Source: Dinochytrium kinnereticum
Taxonomy: Eukaryota; Chytridiomycota; Chytridiomycetes; Chytridiales; Chytridiaceae
Reading direction: 5' to 3'
Length of the DNA stretch: 41,524 nt
Assembly (NCBI GenBank): GCA_027604005.1
Contig: JADGJT010000161.1
Span: 1 to 41,524, forward strand
Every line of letters starts with the position of its first letter. Within the stretch, counting starts at the first letter, position 1. Shown here in pieces: positions 1 to 10,027 of the stretch. A program made the translations under genes and the position numbers. The notes under the pieces are model-generated. The model worked only from the letters and a program-made list of their open reading frames with translations. It did no database searches and was not told the DNA's origin.

Positions 1-276
1 CGACAGTGGCGTTCGTTCTGTGGTGAGATGTGACGTCGTGGTGCCTGAAGCTAGCGTGTATGGATTGGTGATGGGGAGAATGCTGGAGATCGAGTTGGCG
101 GCCCTGATGGCGCGGAAGATGATAGTTGAGGTTGGTCGCTCGTTTCTTTTTGTTCCGTTTGTTCTTTGTGATTGCAATGTGTTTGCTGATATCCGTTCTT
201 TAAACCCCACACGCGTCGTCATAAGACCGTTGAAAGGGACGAGGCTGTTTCCTCTTGCAGCACTGATCAAATCATC
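1..276. other. 5' flank of the first gene; no supported CDS
   Basis: No convincing coding exon is visible here. A pyrimidine-rich tract ending in TTGCAG at about 255-260 looks like a 3' splice site. It suggests that the next gene has an intron in its 5' leader, or an upstream exon outside the window. The open stretch at 20-280 starts on GTG and meets a stop just past the ATG at 277, so it is not used as a gene. Confidence 0.4.
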
Positions 277-2974
277 ATGATAGACGACGATAGCAAGATC
301 CCCTTCTCGTCCTCACCCGCCTCCTCCAGCACCTGCCTTTCGACTCAAAACGCCTCAGAGTACTCCACCCCCAGAACCGACGACAACCAGATCCTCTCCT
401 CATCCGCGTCCGCCTCCTCTACCACCTGCCGTTCGACTTTCCCCGGCTCCGAAGACTCAAGCAGTGCCGTTGAGAAGGACAGGGCCTCCTCCTCGCTCCC
501 CCTATCCACTCTGACCGCCGTAGAGCACTCAATCACGACGGACGACGACGACAAGGTCCCCTCATCATCCTCGCCCGCTTCTACTACCAACTGCCCCTCG
601 ACCCTCACCGTTTCAGAAAACTTTACCATCACTAACGACGACGACAATGTCTCCCCCTTATCCTCGTCCACCCCAACCCCCACCTACCGTTCGACTTTCC
701 CCGCCTCCGAGGACTCGAACAGCGCCTTTGAGAAGGACAAGACCTCCTCGTTCCCCCCGTCCACTCTGACCGCCGTAGAGCACTCAATCACGACGGACGA
801 CGACAATAAGGTTCACTCATCACCCCCGTCCGCTTCTACTACCAACTGCCCCTCGACCCTCCCCGTTTCAGACTCATCCTCGTCCACCTCCGCCCCCACC
901 TACCGTTCGACTTTTCCCGCCTCCGAGGACTCGAGTAGTGCTGTTGAGAAGGACAGGATCCAATCCTCGTCCTCCATGTCCAATCTAACCGCCTTAGACC
1001 ACCCCTCGACCACGGCAGACGACGACGTCAAGGCCCCCTCATCATCCTCGTCCTCTTCCATTATCAACTGCTCCTCGACCCTCACCGCCTTAATGTTATC
1101 ACATAACTCCAACATGGACTCTACCAATGCCACTAACGAATCTATTCAATCCGACGCGACCCCTTCCTCCCTGCTCGCCTTGGCCACTGCCGCCGCCTCC
1201 TCGGATGGGACCGACGAATGCAACCGGCTTGAGAATGACGGTAATTGCAAGATGACCAATCACATCACGCAGACATTAGTGGCTCCTTCTCCCAGCTCAT
1301 TTCTGAATGATGGAGATGCAGGGGCTTTATTTGAGGATGCCAGAAAGAGATTTCTTAAATCTCTGAGCTCAACCCCTGTTTGGAGGGTACATCAGTTTGA
1401 GCAGGTTTGTTTTATTCCGCAATCACCCAACCATTTAATATTTTAATTAGCGTGGAGCTAGCGCACTCGTGAAGTCAGAAGGCTTGAGTGGTAAGCTCTT
1501 TACTTCATGCACGCCCTTTTCCCCGTAAAATTAAAGTGAGGCTCTAATTCTTTCTCTAGTGATATCACAGAAGTCGGCGTTAAGGGCGCCAAGAACGCTG
1601 TTTGCTCGAATGGCAGCTCGCCTGCTGCTTAGGGTACGTCTTCTCTAGCCTACCTGATACTTAATCATCTATATTTACTCTCTTTTTCTCTCTCCTTACT
1701 CTAGAAGAGGAGGGTTGGAATCAATCCAACCCGATACCTGGCTACATTTGTACGCTACTGTCACAAATGTGGAAGGCAGTCCGACATCTGCAACAACAGT
1801 CGGGTGGAGCGAGAGCTTCAGTTTGACGAGGAGGGTGTTCCTCGGATCAAGGTTGTGGGGTGTTCACGTGAGCGAACGGAGACCGACTACAGGTCTCTTG
1901 ACGAGCATGTGAACTTAATGAGGGCACATAAATTAGCGGAGATTGCCAAGAGGAATACTTGGTCTATTGTGATGGACGAGCTTGTCCAAACGAGAGTGGA
2001 GGTGCCGGACAATGGATCGCTGTTGTCAAATGATCGTGACAGTGACAGCGAGTCAGATACATCCTCTGAGGAGGATGAATTGGATGAAACTCCTGGGGAG
2101 GAGTACCCCATTCATCTCCTTAAGCAGATTTGGGATGCCTGTGGGAAGGAGCTAAGAGAGCGTGTCTCTTTGAATGGAGAAACCACCTTGCTGACGGCGT
2201 TTGATGCTGATGAGGACAGTATCAACTTTGAGGATGAGGAAGATGAGGGCAGAGTTGAGAGAGAGGATGACGATGACGAGGATGTGGATATCTATGAGCT
2301 GTTCTATAAACGCAGGGAGTTGTCGGAGAGGTTGGCCAAGGCCGCGGGCACCACTTTTGGCTTATCCCTCCATGAGCGCACCAGGGCTTGGAGGGAGGAC
2401 CTTACCTTATCGGAGAGGCTTGTGGCAAAATTATGGCAGCCTTGCGTCAGGTTTTTTAAGAAGGTTGGTTCACTTTTAGTTGGTTTTTTTATATCTTTAT
2501 TTTTTATATCATTTTTTTCGCCATTCTTTTCGTATCCATTAACTCTTGAGCAAATTCTTAAACTTTAAGACGCGTCGAGATCAGACCCTCCAATCCGACG
2601 ACACTGCGACCTATCTCAACGACCACGACCAATCTAATTCCACTACCACCTCTTCCATCGCCGCCTCCACAGCTACCACACCCTCTACCCTCATTCCCTC
2701 CGAGGCATCACACGACTCCGACTCCGACTCCGATTCCGACTCCGACTCCACCGACAGCAAGTCTTTCGAATCCTCAAACGACGAGCCTATTGAGTCCACG
2801 TTCTCTCCCGCCGTCCTTGACGGTTTACTGGATACGTCAGATGAGACACTGAACGTTGTGTCTATTTATGGGAATGGTGATGAGGAAGTGAACGAGGTGC
2901 CGCGGAGGCGTTGGGGTATTGGGAAGATATGGAAGGGGATTTTTTTAAGGAGAAGGCGTAGGAGCGTCGATTGA
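277..2974 (+). CDS. low-complexity Ser/Thr-rich and acidic protein of unknown function, 801 aa
   Basis: I do not recognise a family. The model has five exons: 277-1404, 1451-1490, 1560-1633, 1705-2463 and 2570-2974. All junctions are GT-AG and in phase. Residues 1 to about 290 are Ser/Thr/Pro/Asp-rich and hold three degenerate tandem repeats of 70-85 residues with the core YRSTFPASEDS. Exons 2-3 encode a short basic stretch. Exon 4 opens with the Cys-containing segment YCHKCGRQSDIC, possibly a metal-binding knuckle, then turns strongly acidic and ends in an amphipathic FFKK. The last exon encodes a Ser/Asp-rich linker with an (SD)n run and a very basic tail (RRRRRSVD). An upstream 5' exon cannot be excluded. 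The layout recalls the two acidic paralogs at 15.4-22.4 kb, but clear sequence identity is lacking. Confidence 0.68.
424..1100 (+). repeat. three degenerate tandem repeats inside a Ser-rich exon
   Basis: Copies begin near 424, 682 and 898, so spacing is about 258 then 216 nt. Each encodes a version of [TY]-R-S-T-F-P-x-S-E-D-S-x-S-A-x-E-K-D, then STLTAVEHSITT, an acidic DDD cluster, and a Ser-rich stretch with NCPSTL. Spacing is a multiple of three, so copy-number change would keep the frame. Confidence 0.75.
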
Positions 2975-3495
2975 GGCGTGTGTTATTTTTTATGTTGTAA
3001 CCTTATCAATCATTTTTTTTGTTCAGACTTTGTGAGCACTTATCTTTAAAACATAGTTATTTTTTCTACCTTTTCTTTATGTTTGTTTTAAACTTGTAAC
3101 AGTTTCCGTTTGTTGGGCCATATATGTTTTTTTTCGTTATCAAACGTTTGAATTCTAAAATAAATATCTCGGAAAATATAACTCAGTAGTCTTTTTTTTA
3201 TTTTTTGTTGGAATCTTCAAAACGAACGAGATAAACAATTCCAAAAAGGACGGCAGCTAAAAAAGCATCATATAAGCGCCAAAAAGTAGCGTCTTATCGT
3301 CTATCTTCGCATTATAATTCTTTATTCTGTAAGATCTGGGTTCTACTAGGGATGAAACCAGATACCTTCCCCAAAAAAGTAAATAAATAGGGGTATCAAC
3401 GCAATAAAAGAGCAAAGACCTGTCCCCATTCTTCTCCTTTCCATGCAGGCCCCTCGCCCCGCAAAAAAAAAGGGGAAGAAATTAGAATATCTTTT
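2975..3495. terminator. convergent 3' intergenic region, AT-rich
   Basis: This 521 bp stretch lies between two convergent stop codons (2972-2974 on +, 3498-3496 on -). It is rich in T and A runs, as expected of 3' UTRs and polyadenylation regions. I see no gene in it. Confidence 0.5.
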
Positions 3496-6400
3496 TCATC
3501 CCCCCAACTCAACCTTCCTCAATTCCAACCTAAGCACATCCGCAAGCACCTCCGGAAGAGGGCAATGTCCTCTCACCTCCTCAACCTTCCTCCTTACCCT
3601 CCCCAAAACCCCTGTCCCCTCCTCTTCCTCCATCCACTCCTCCCTCCTCCTCCTCCCCTCCCCTCCCTCATCTCTCGTCCTTCTCCTCTTATTCGCGAAG
3701 GAACCATCACTACCCAACCCCCTCCCACCAATCTCTTCAACAACGGGATCATCCTCCTCACACGCACGAATGGCAACCTCCAATGTCGTGTCATCGTAAT
3801 GGTCCTCCGTCCTTCTCTCCTCTACTCCGTCATCATCACTCCTCATTCGCTTCCTCTTGGCAAGGACACCACCACCTAACCCCCTCCGAACAATCTCCTC
3901 AACAACAGGATCATCCTCACCAAATCCACGAAGCGCAATATCCAACGCCGTCTCACCGCAATCGTCCACAGCCTCCATCACAATGTCAATAAATCGTTTG
4001 GAGGGGGTGGTGGGCGACGATCTGAAGAGTTTCGTGACGGTGGAAACGTCACTGGTAGCCTCGTCGTTATCGCGGTGGATTGATACACGTCGTCCGAGTT
4101 TCGGAATCACGGGTGAGGGGGCGGCATCGCGATGGATTGAAATGCGTCGTCCGGATTTTGGAATCTCGGTGGTGTCATCATCAATTCGGCTTAACCTCCG
4201 ACCTCCCATCTTCATGACTCCTCCCAACTCATCATCCAGGCTATCACATCGACTGACCCTCCTACCCGCCCTCAAAATCCGCTCACCCGAAACAACTCCC
4301 TCACCACTATCACAACCCCCAAGCTCGCCCCCAAAACCCTCCCCACACACCCCCTCTGAAAAATCCAGCAACTCCTTTACATACCCCCTCGCCTCCTCCC
4401 GACTCGGAAATCTCACAAACCCCTTACCCAGCGTCCCGGCCTCGTCCTCCCCCTCCACTAAACCCCCCCACCACCCGCCAACAACAGCCCAATGCAAAGC
4501 CGTCCGTCCTCTTAAATCCCGCTCTAAAATTGTCTCCCCTAACCACCGCACAACCGTCTGTCCCTTATCCTTCTCAACACACCCAACCCCAGAAACAGCC
4601 CTCATCAACGGGGTCGTCCCATCCCGTTGGTTACGAAGACTAGCGGGGAAAACGTCGAGAAGGCCAAGGAGGGTGTGGAGACGGCCCAAACGGGCTGCCC
4701 AGTGCATGGGGGGGTCGTGGTAGATTGGGTCAAGGGGGAGGGGGGTGTGCATTTGTGAGTTATCGTTAGGGTGGTGTGTCGGGGTGTCGGAGAGGTAGAG
4801 GGAGAGGAGGTGGGTGCGAGAGGTTAAAGGGAGGGTTTGGAGGGTTTGAACGTTGGGTGGTGGGGTCGCCTAGATTATTTTTTTGAGCAGGTTAGTTTGC
4901 TTTGTCAGGGAGAAGAGGTTTCGGGAATTATTTAAAACAATGGGGTTTTAAGCTAACAATAATAAAAAAAACAAAAAAAAAGAATCACAAACCTCATCAT
5001 CATCAGCCTCCTCATCAACCTCTATCTCCTCCCCAACCACCTCCCCAACGACCATCTCCTCTAAAACTCCCCCAAGCTCCCCTAAAAATCCAGCCAAAAC
5101 CATTGCAACCTCCTCAACCTCCTCTTCCGCCCTCCCCTTCTCCTCAAGCCCTCCTTCACTCGCTCGACCTCCCTCACCTCCTCCAGAACTAGCAACGCCC
5201 ACATTACCAGTAAGACTACCCCCAGCACCACCACTACGCGCCGCTGTTCCACAACCTCCCCTCCCCCGACCCCTTCCCTTCCCAACTCCCCGCCCACCCC
5301 TCCCCCGCCCAACAGGTGGCCGAACATAAACCGTCCCACCCTCCGAAATTGGCGTAAACACATCCGGAACAGACACTTTCCGTCCCCAGCTAATCGGTTT
5401 CAACCCTCTATGTCCCTGAGGCGGAGGAGGTGGCGGTGGCGCCAAAGGAACGGCTAGGGAAGCCTCATCCGCCAAGGTCGAGATGGCCTGAGTAAAAAAA
5501 GTAAGCGGAGGGACTCGCTGTGACGGTGGCGGGGGGCCCTGACGCGGTGAAGTTACAACATGTTTCACTACACTAATGAGGGGAGACGGAGCGGACGAGG
5601 ACGATAATGTCGGTTTTCCTGATACGTTCGGTGACGCTAAACCTGACGATGGCTGTGAAGAAGGCTCTACAAATTTAACGGTAGAAGGGGGGCCACCTCG
5701 TTGGGTATGCAGATGGTCAGGGTCAAAATCAAAGAGAGGGGTCAGGTCGGATTCGACGCCGTACGACCGGGAGAGGGCGCGCCCTGCTGAAAGAGGTACC
5801 CTATTGTATTTTTCAAAAAAAAAAGAGGGTATTTTTGTTTTTTTGTTTTGTTTTGTTTTGGGGATAGTATGAGGAAGGGGAGGTAAGAAAAGGAACAAAA
5901 AAGGGCCTCAACCAATAAGCCAAACGAAACAAAGAAAGAAGAAAAGAAGAAAAAAACCCACAATCCCACACACAAAAAAAACAATAACTCACCAAGTCCC
6001 CTGAAATTTCCCATACCCCCCCTGAATCTTTTCATGGCACCCATCCAGAACCTCCCTTTGCATAATAGCATTGCGTCTCGGCTTAGGCACCCCCGCAACC
6101 TTCAACACTTGAGTGGCGTTGATGTACCCATCCACCCTTCGTTTCATCACCGGGACCGTGTTTACGAGCATTTCATAGACCGGGACCTTTTCAAGAGTGA
6201 GAATAAAAATTAGAAAAAAGGTAGGGAGACGGTACTTGTTTATAAAAGGTAAAACATTGATATCTCACCCCGCTGTAAGTGGCAGAGTAGATCGTTACGG
6301 GCTCGGATTCAGCGACCGAGGTGGCCGGAACGGGTACGATGGACTCAATCATTATTGCAGGGCTGGAATTCTTTTGTACACTCTTGTCCTCCTTTCCATC

Positions 6401-7822
6401 TGCGCTTCCTCCTTCTACTTCGCCCACCCCTCGTCCTACAACGGGTGAATAAACGCTTCCTCCATCGCCGCGTGCTCCTACTCCTCCACTCGCTTCTTCT
6501 CCACGCACTTTTGGCGACGAAACGATCCCATTCTCATCTCCACGCGACGCAGATAAACCTCCCACGTCTGCACGCAACTTTGGCGACGAAACGCCCCCAC
6601 CCACCGAACTAGCCACCGAGGACACCGACAACCTCCGTCCTTTTACCACGGGACTCTTCGGAGGCGGTGGTGGCGGCGGGGGAGTGGGCCTCGACGACGG
6701 TGAAGGGGGTTGTTGGTGGTGAATTCGCTGCTGCTGTTGCTGTTGGTGGTGGTGCTGTCGAGGAACAGTTGTTGACCAGTGGTGGTGGTGGTGGTGATGG
6801 TGTGGAGGGGGTGAGGAGGTATAGGTATATGGGTAGGGAGATGGATGTTGGTGATGCGGGTGGGAGGAAGGTTGGTGAAGGAGGTAGGATGGTAGGTTTG
6901 AGGATGGGTGATGTGGATGAGATGAGGAGGGCTTTTGGAGGTGTGTGGAAGGAGTGGTTGTTGGGAGGTATCGCGGGGGTTGCTGTTGTTGGGATTGAGG
7001 AGAAGGTGGAGGTGGAGGCATGGATGCGTACTGGTGGTGTGAAGAGGTGGAAGGTGAATGCTGGGCCGGCGCGTAAGGATGATGATGGTGATGCGGTGGT
7101 GGTGGAGGAGGTGGTTGAGAGGTGTACTGGTAAGGATGGGGATTAGACCGGACAGCGTAGGAGGAAGGAGGACCCATGGATAGTTGAGATGCAGGGTAAG
7201 GATGATGATGGTGATGCGGTGGGGGGTGATGAGGGTGAGAGAGATGCGGTGGTGGTGGATGGAAGGAGGGATGCTGAGAGGAGGAGTGATGCTGTGAAGC
7301 AGTTGAAGATGGTGGAGGCGGCGGAGGAGGGGCATGGTGGTGGTGGGGGAGAGGATGATAGTCCCTCAGATAAGAAGAGGATGTTGATGGAGGTTGAGTT
7401 GAAAGAGAGCCATGAAGCACGGATCGATATTCCAGTGGTGGTGGTGGTGGTAATGGGTTGATAGAGGCAGCACCCGTTGTTGCAACGGTGGACGATGCGG
7501 AGGGGTGGGTGGTATGGGCGAACGGAAGCTGGTGCACGGGGAGGTTGAGGGAAAGGCGATGAGGGTGGCGGTGGAGGTGAGCAGATGGTGGTGGTGGCGG
7601 TGGTTGGAGATGCTGCTGTGTGGAGGTGGAAGAGTGGTGGTGGGGAAGGGTACGAGAATGAGGAGGAGGATTGCTGGCAGCAGCGGTGGGGGAAGAAGAG
7701 TTCTCCGAGGGAATAAACGGAGGAGGAGGAGGAGGAGGCGGTCTGCTGTCCACCAGAATGGTTGCCGTTGCTGTTGACGGGTGATGAGGAGGATGAGAAG
7801 GAGGACGGGGATGGTGGTGCAT
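3496..7822 (-). CDS. MBP1: APSES/KilA-N plus ankyrin transcription factor (MBP1/SWI4 type), 1309 aa
   Basis: This is a fungal cell-cycle type transcription factor; relatives bind MCB/SCB-like promoter elements in G1/S complexes. Exons in transcript order are 7822-6269, 6186-5993, 5800-4993 and 4869-3496, all in phase. The joined frame gives IYSATYSG, VPVYEML, then VNTVPVMKRRVDGYINATQ, LKVAGVPKPRRNAIMQREV and GTWVPLSAGRALSRSYGV, a clear KilA-N domain at about residues 510-612. Ankyrin repeats (MHWAARLGR, DGTTPLMRAV, GRTALHWAV) start near residue 890. Residues 1-500 are extreme His/Pro/Gln/Ser low complexity, whereas this family normally has its DNA-binding domain near the N-terminus. A Gly/Arg-rich linker lies near residue 720. 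The start is the ATG at 7822. Fungal MBP1 and SWI4 cannot be told apart from this sequence. Confidence 0.9.
3665..3965 (-). repeat. internal duplication near the C-terminus of the APSES/ankyrin protein
   Basis: Two consecutive units share the pattern TALDIALR-x-EDDPVVEEI and TLEVAIR-x-EDDPVVEEI, each followed by a Gly turn and a KRKR or KRRR basic cluster. The first unit is at about 3965-3845 and the second at about 3800-3665 on the minus strand. They resemble degenerate ankyrin repeats, and the basic clusters could act as nuclear localisation signals. Confidence 0.7.
4070..4275 (-). other. four RRxS motifs in series within the APSES/ankyrin protein
   Basis: Between the ankyrin repeats the protein carries GRRVSRCDS, GRRLSRIDD, GRRISIHRD and GRRVSIHRD, spaced roughly 15-30 residues apart. 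Each fits the basophilic kinase consensus R-R-x-S of the PKA type. A fifth motif (GRRLSVSS) lies in the N-terminal region near 6630. Phosphorylation is inference. Confidence 0.7.
6600..7822 (-). repeat. poly-Pro/poly-His/poly-Gln low-complexity coding region
   Basis: CCN, CAY and CAG/CAA runs encode stretches of up to about nine prolines, eight histidines and six glutamines at the N-terminal side of the APSES protein. The composition produces long open shadows in other frames, which should not be annotated as genes. Confidence 0.85.
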
Positions 7823-10027
7823 GGCCAATATGAATTTTGTGAACAGTGATCAACACCTTCTGTGGTGGAACAACGTGAAGGAGGTCTCCGCCAGCACGCC
7901 GACCACAGTGGCACGCCAGGAAGAGGAGGGAGCAGAGTTGAGGAAGGCGAAGGTGGGTGTAGTATTGTGCCGCGACATTTCAGGGTCGGGACGGGAGAAG
8001 GGGGTCCCACAGTTGCGAAACCTGTCTGTAGCTTGTCTGTTATGGTGCGCTCGGTCTGATATGGGAATGGGGACTGAACTGAGTTATTGCAGTCAACTGA
8101 GGGAAGCTTACTCCCAAATACCACCAATGATCAGTCAATAAGTTCAGGAGAGTGAAGAGTTCAACGCACAGGACAGATCTTGATATGAGCACAAATCATC
8201 GACACCAGTACATCAGTGCGGAGCAAACCAAGGTGCAGTCTCTGGCCATGGGGACAGCATTTGCACCAAAGTGCAGGCATAAATTGGCATCTAATCACTA
8301 AACACAGTATATATATACATATACACACAACTATCTTCACTGCACAAATGCGCGTCATGCACGTCATCTGGGATACATATACAATTATTATTAAATAATG
8401 TTCTAGCACTGAGGATTACATACTTATTCCTTTTTGGTGACAGTTATTCATAACTTCACAAAGTGCTATGAATGGTTTTCCCTCATGTGAATGGTTTTTC
8501 TGTCAAGGACGGCTTTCCCCGCGCTGTTTCGGGAATTTTGGTTTTGGTGCTTTGTGGCGTCTCTACCACCTTTATGGCTGGCCTATGTTTTGCACAAGGC
8601 TAGAGCAGAGTAGCCAGTGATGTTCACTTTTGTTCCAGTTTTTGGGCACTTGTTGACCTTGTCAGGCCCTTCTAACTCATTTTAGTATACTTTGTTTCTC
8701 TGTTTGATTTTAGTATCTGTTACCTGTGTTTAAGGATTATCAATATTACAATATGAGGTGGTTCCCAGTTAACAAGGTTGCCAGTTCTGAGTTGAGTTCT
8801 GTTGAAGCACAATATGGATCACACGCAATAGGCGAAATGAAATCACAATGGGCAAATACCACTGGAGGGTATGAGGTAAAGCCCTTACCTTAGAACTTGT
8901 ATGCCGACTTTGGGGAGTTTGAATCCAAGGAACAACTAGATGCTTTTGTTATTTTTATGGCAATACCCAGAACTTGCTCTCTCCATATCATCTTTTATTT
9001 AAGATGCTATCATTATGGTACCCACAGAACGTCACTGCCCTGTGCCAAAGAGACCAGTCTGCTTTATCAGTTGAAACAAGCAAAACCGAGGAGTGAAGAG
9101 AAGGCAAGAACAAAAGGTATGATAGAAGGTAAAGAGAGTAACAGGGAATTCGATTGGTGCGTGCGCTAGCATAGCTCTTGCCCATCCCGTATCAGTGGAT
9201 GCATGATCTAAACAAGGAGGAAGGGAGAGGAAGGTAAAGGGAGAGAAGAGGTGGTGGAAAAACGTCTACTGGGATGCATGAGGCATAACGCGCATCATAA
9301 TTCAATAAGTTCCTTTCCCCCCATGATCCCTCTGTTCCCTTACTCATCCGCTCCCATCCGTACTGGGACATAGCCCAATACCACTGAACACTTGGGTATC
9401 TTGGCCTTTAGATACAGGCTACTAGGGAGGTTCTTCCTCCCAGTGATAACCAAAAGCAATGGCAAACTCATTCCTCTTCCGCTGGCTATGGTTTAAACCA
9501 GCTCATGAGGGATAGAAAGGCTCTCCACCTGGCTGCCCCTGCAATGCTTGGCATAACCATGTTGTAGTCCATGGTATAATGTTACTGTAAGGAGTTTTAC
9601 TTTTTTATTTCCAATTTATCCAGTATCCCTCTTGTCTCCTCCTTCTTCAGTTGGCCTTTATTCCTTTATTTAATACAAACTCCCTGGCCATTATTACTTG
9701 GCGGGGATATTCTAGCGGCTCTTAGCCCACCCGCTAGCCGTGCGATCCCAGAGTGAGGAGTGAAATGTTCCATCGCTATTGGCTACCACTAGGTAAAGAC
9801 CACGCTAGCGGCGGCCTGTAGTTGATGGGCCGAGATACCCAAGTGGAGTGGACAGTTGTAGTGGGACGTTGGATGGGGGAGAGTCAGTGGGGATCAAGGG
9901 ACGCAGGCAAGAGGAACCAGTAAGCTGCTCAATGTTATTACACAATTTTAGAGGCAAAAAACTAAAAGTATCGTTAGACCTCTTTTTTCTTCCCTTCAAA
10001 AAGGCCATCCGTCCGTCCGTCAGCAGC
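7823..10027. other. gene-poor region between divergent APSES and transporter genes
   Basis: This 2.2 kb holds the 5' flanks of two divergent genes. I found no open frame with convincing splice support or recognisable domains. A small hairpin (ACCATG, 8-nt loop, CATGGT) lies at 9556-9575, and a palindromic GGTTTAAACC lies near 9490. A splice-like pair (GTAAGC at about 9920, TTTTAG at about 9951) may mark a leader intron of the transporter gene. Any relic repeat identity is unknown to me. Confidence 0.4.

Noticed and set aside
345..1133. Minus-strand open frames (345-683 and 900-1133) opposite the Ser-rich exon
   Set aside because: They are shadows of the repetitive TCC/GAC composition on the plus strand; the plus frame is longer and joins to further exons in phase.
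3443..4723. Plus-strand Pro/Ser-rich open frames opposite the ankyrin exon
   Set aside because: The minus strand encodes ankyrin repeats in one continuous frame; the plus-strand frames are composition shadows.
6643..8127. Several long open frames in other phases and on the plus strand over the His/Pro-rich region
   Set aside because: Poly-Pro/His coding sequence leaves all frames open. Only the frame that joins in phase to the KilA-N exon is supported.
9848..10027. N-terminal extension of the transporter frame upstream of 10028
   Set aside because: The extension begins on GTG. The first good ATG with the typical disordered AVT1-like tail is at 10028, and the upstream part contains an apparent leader intron.
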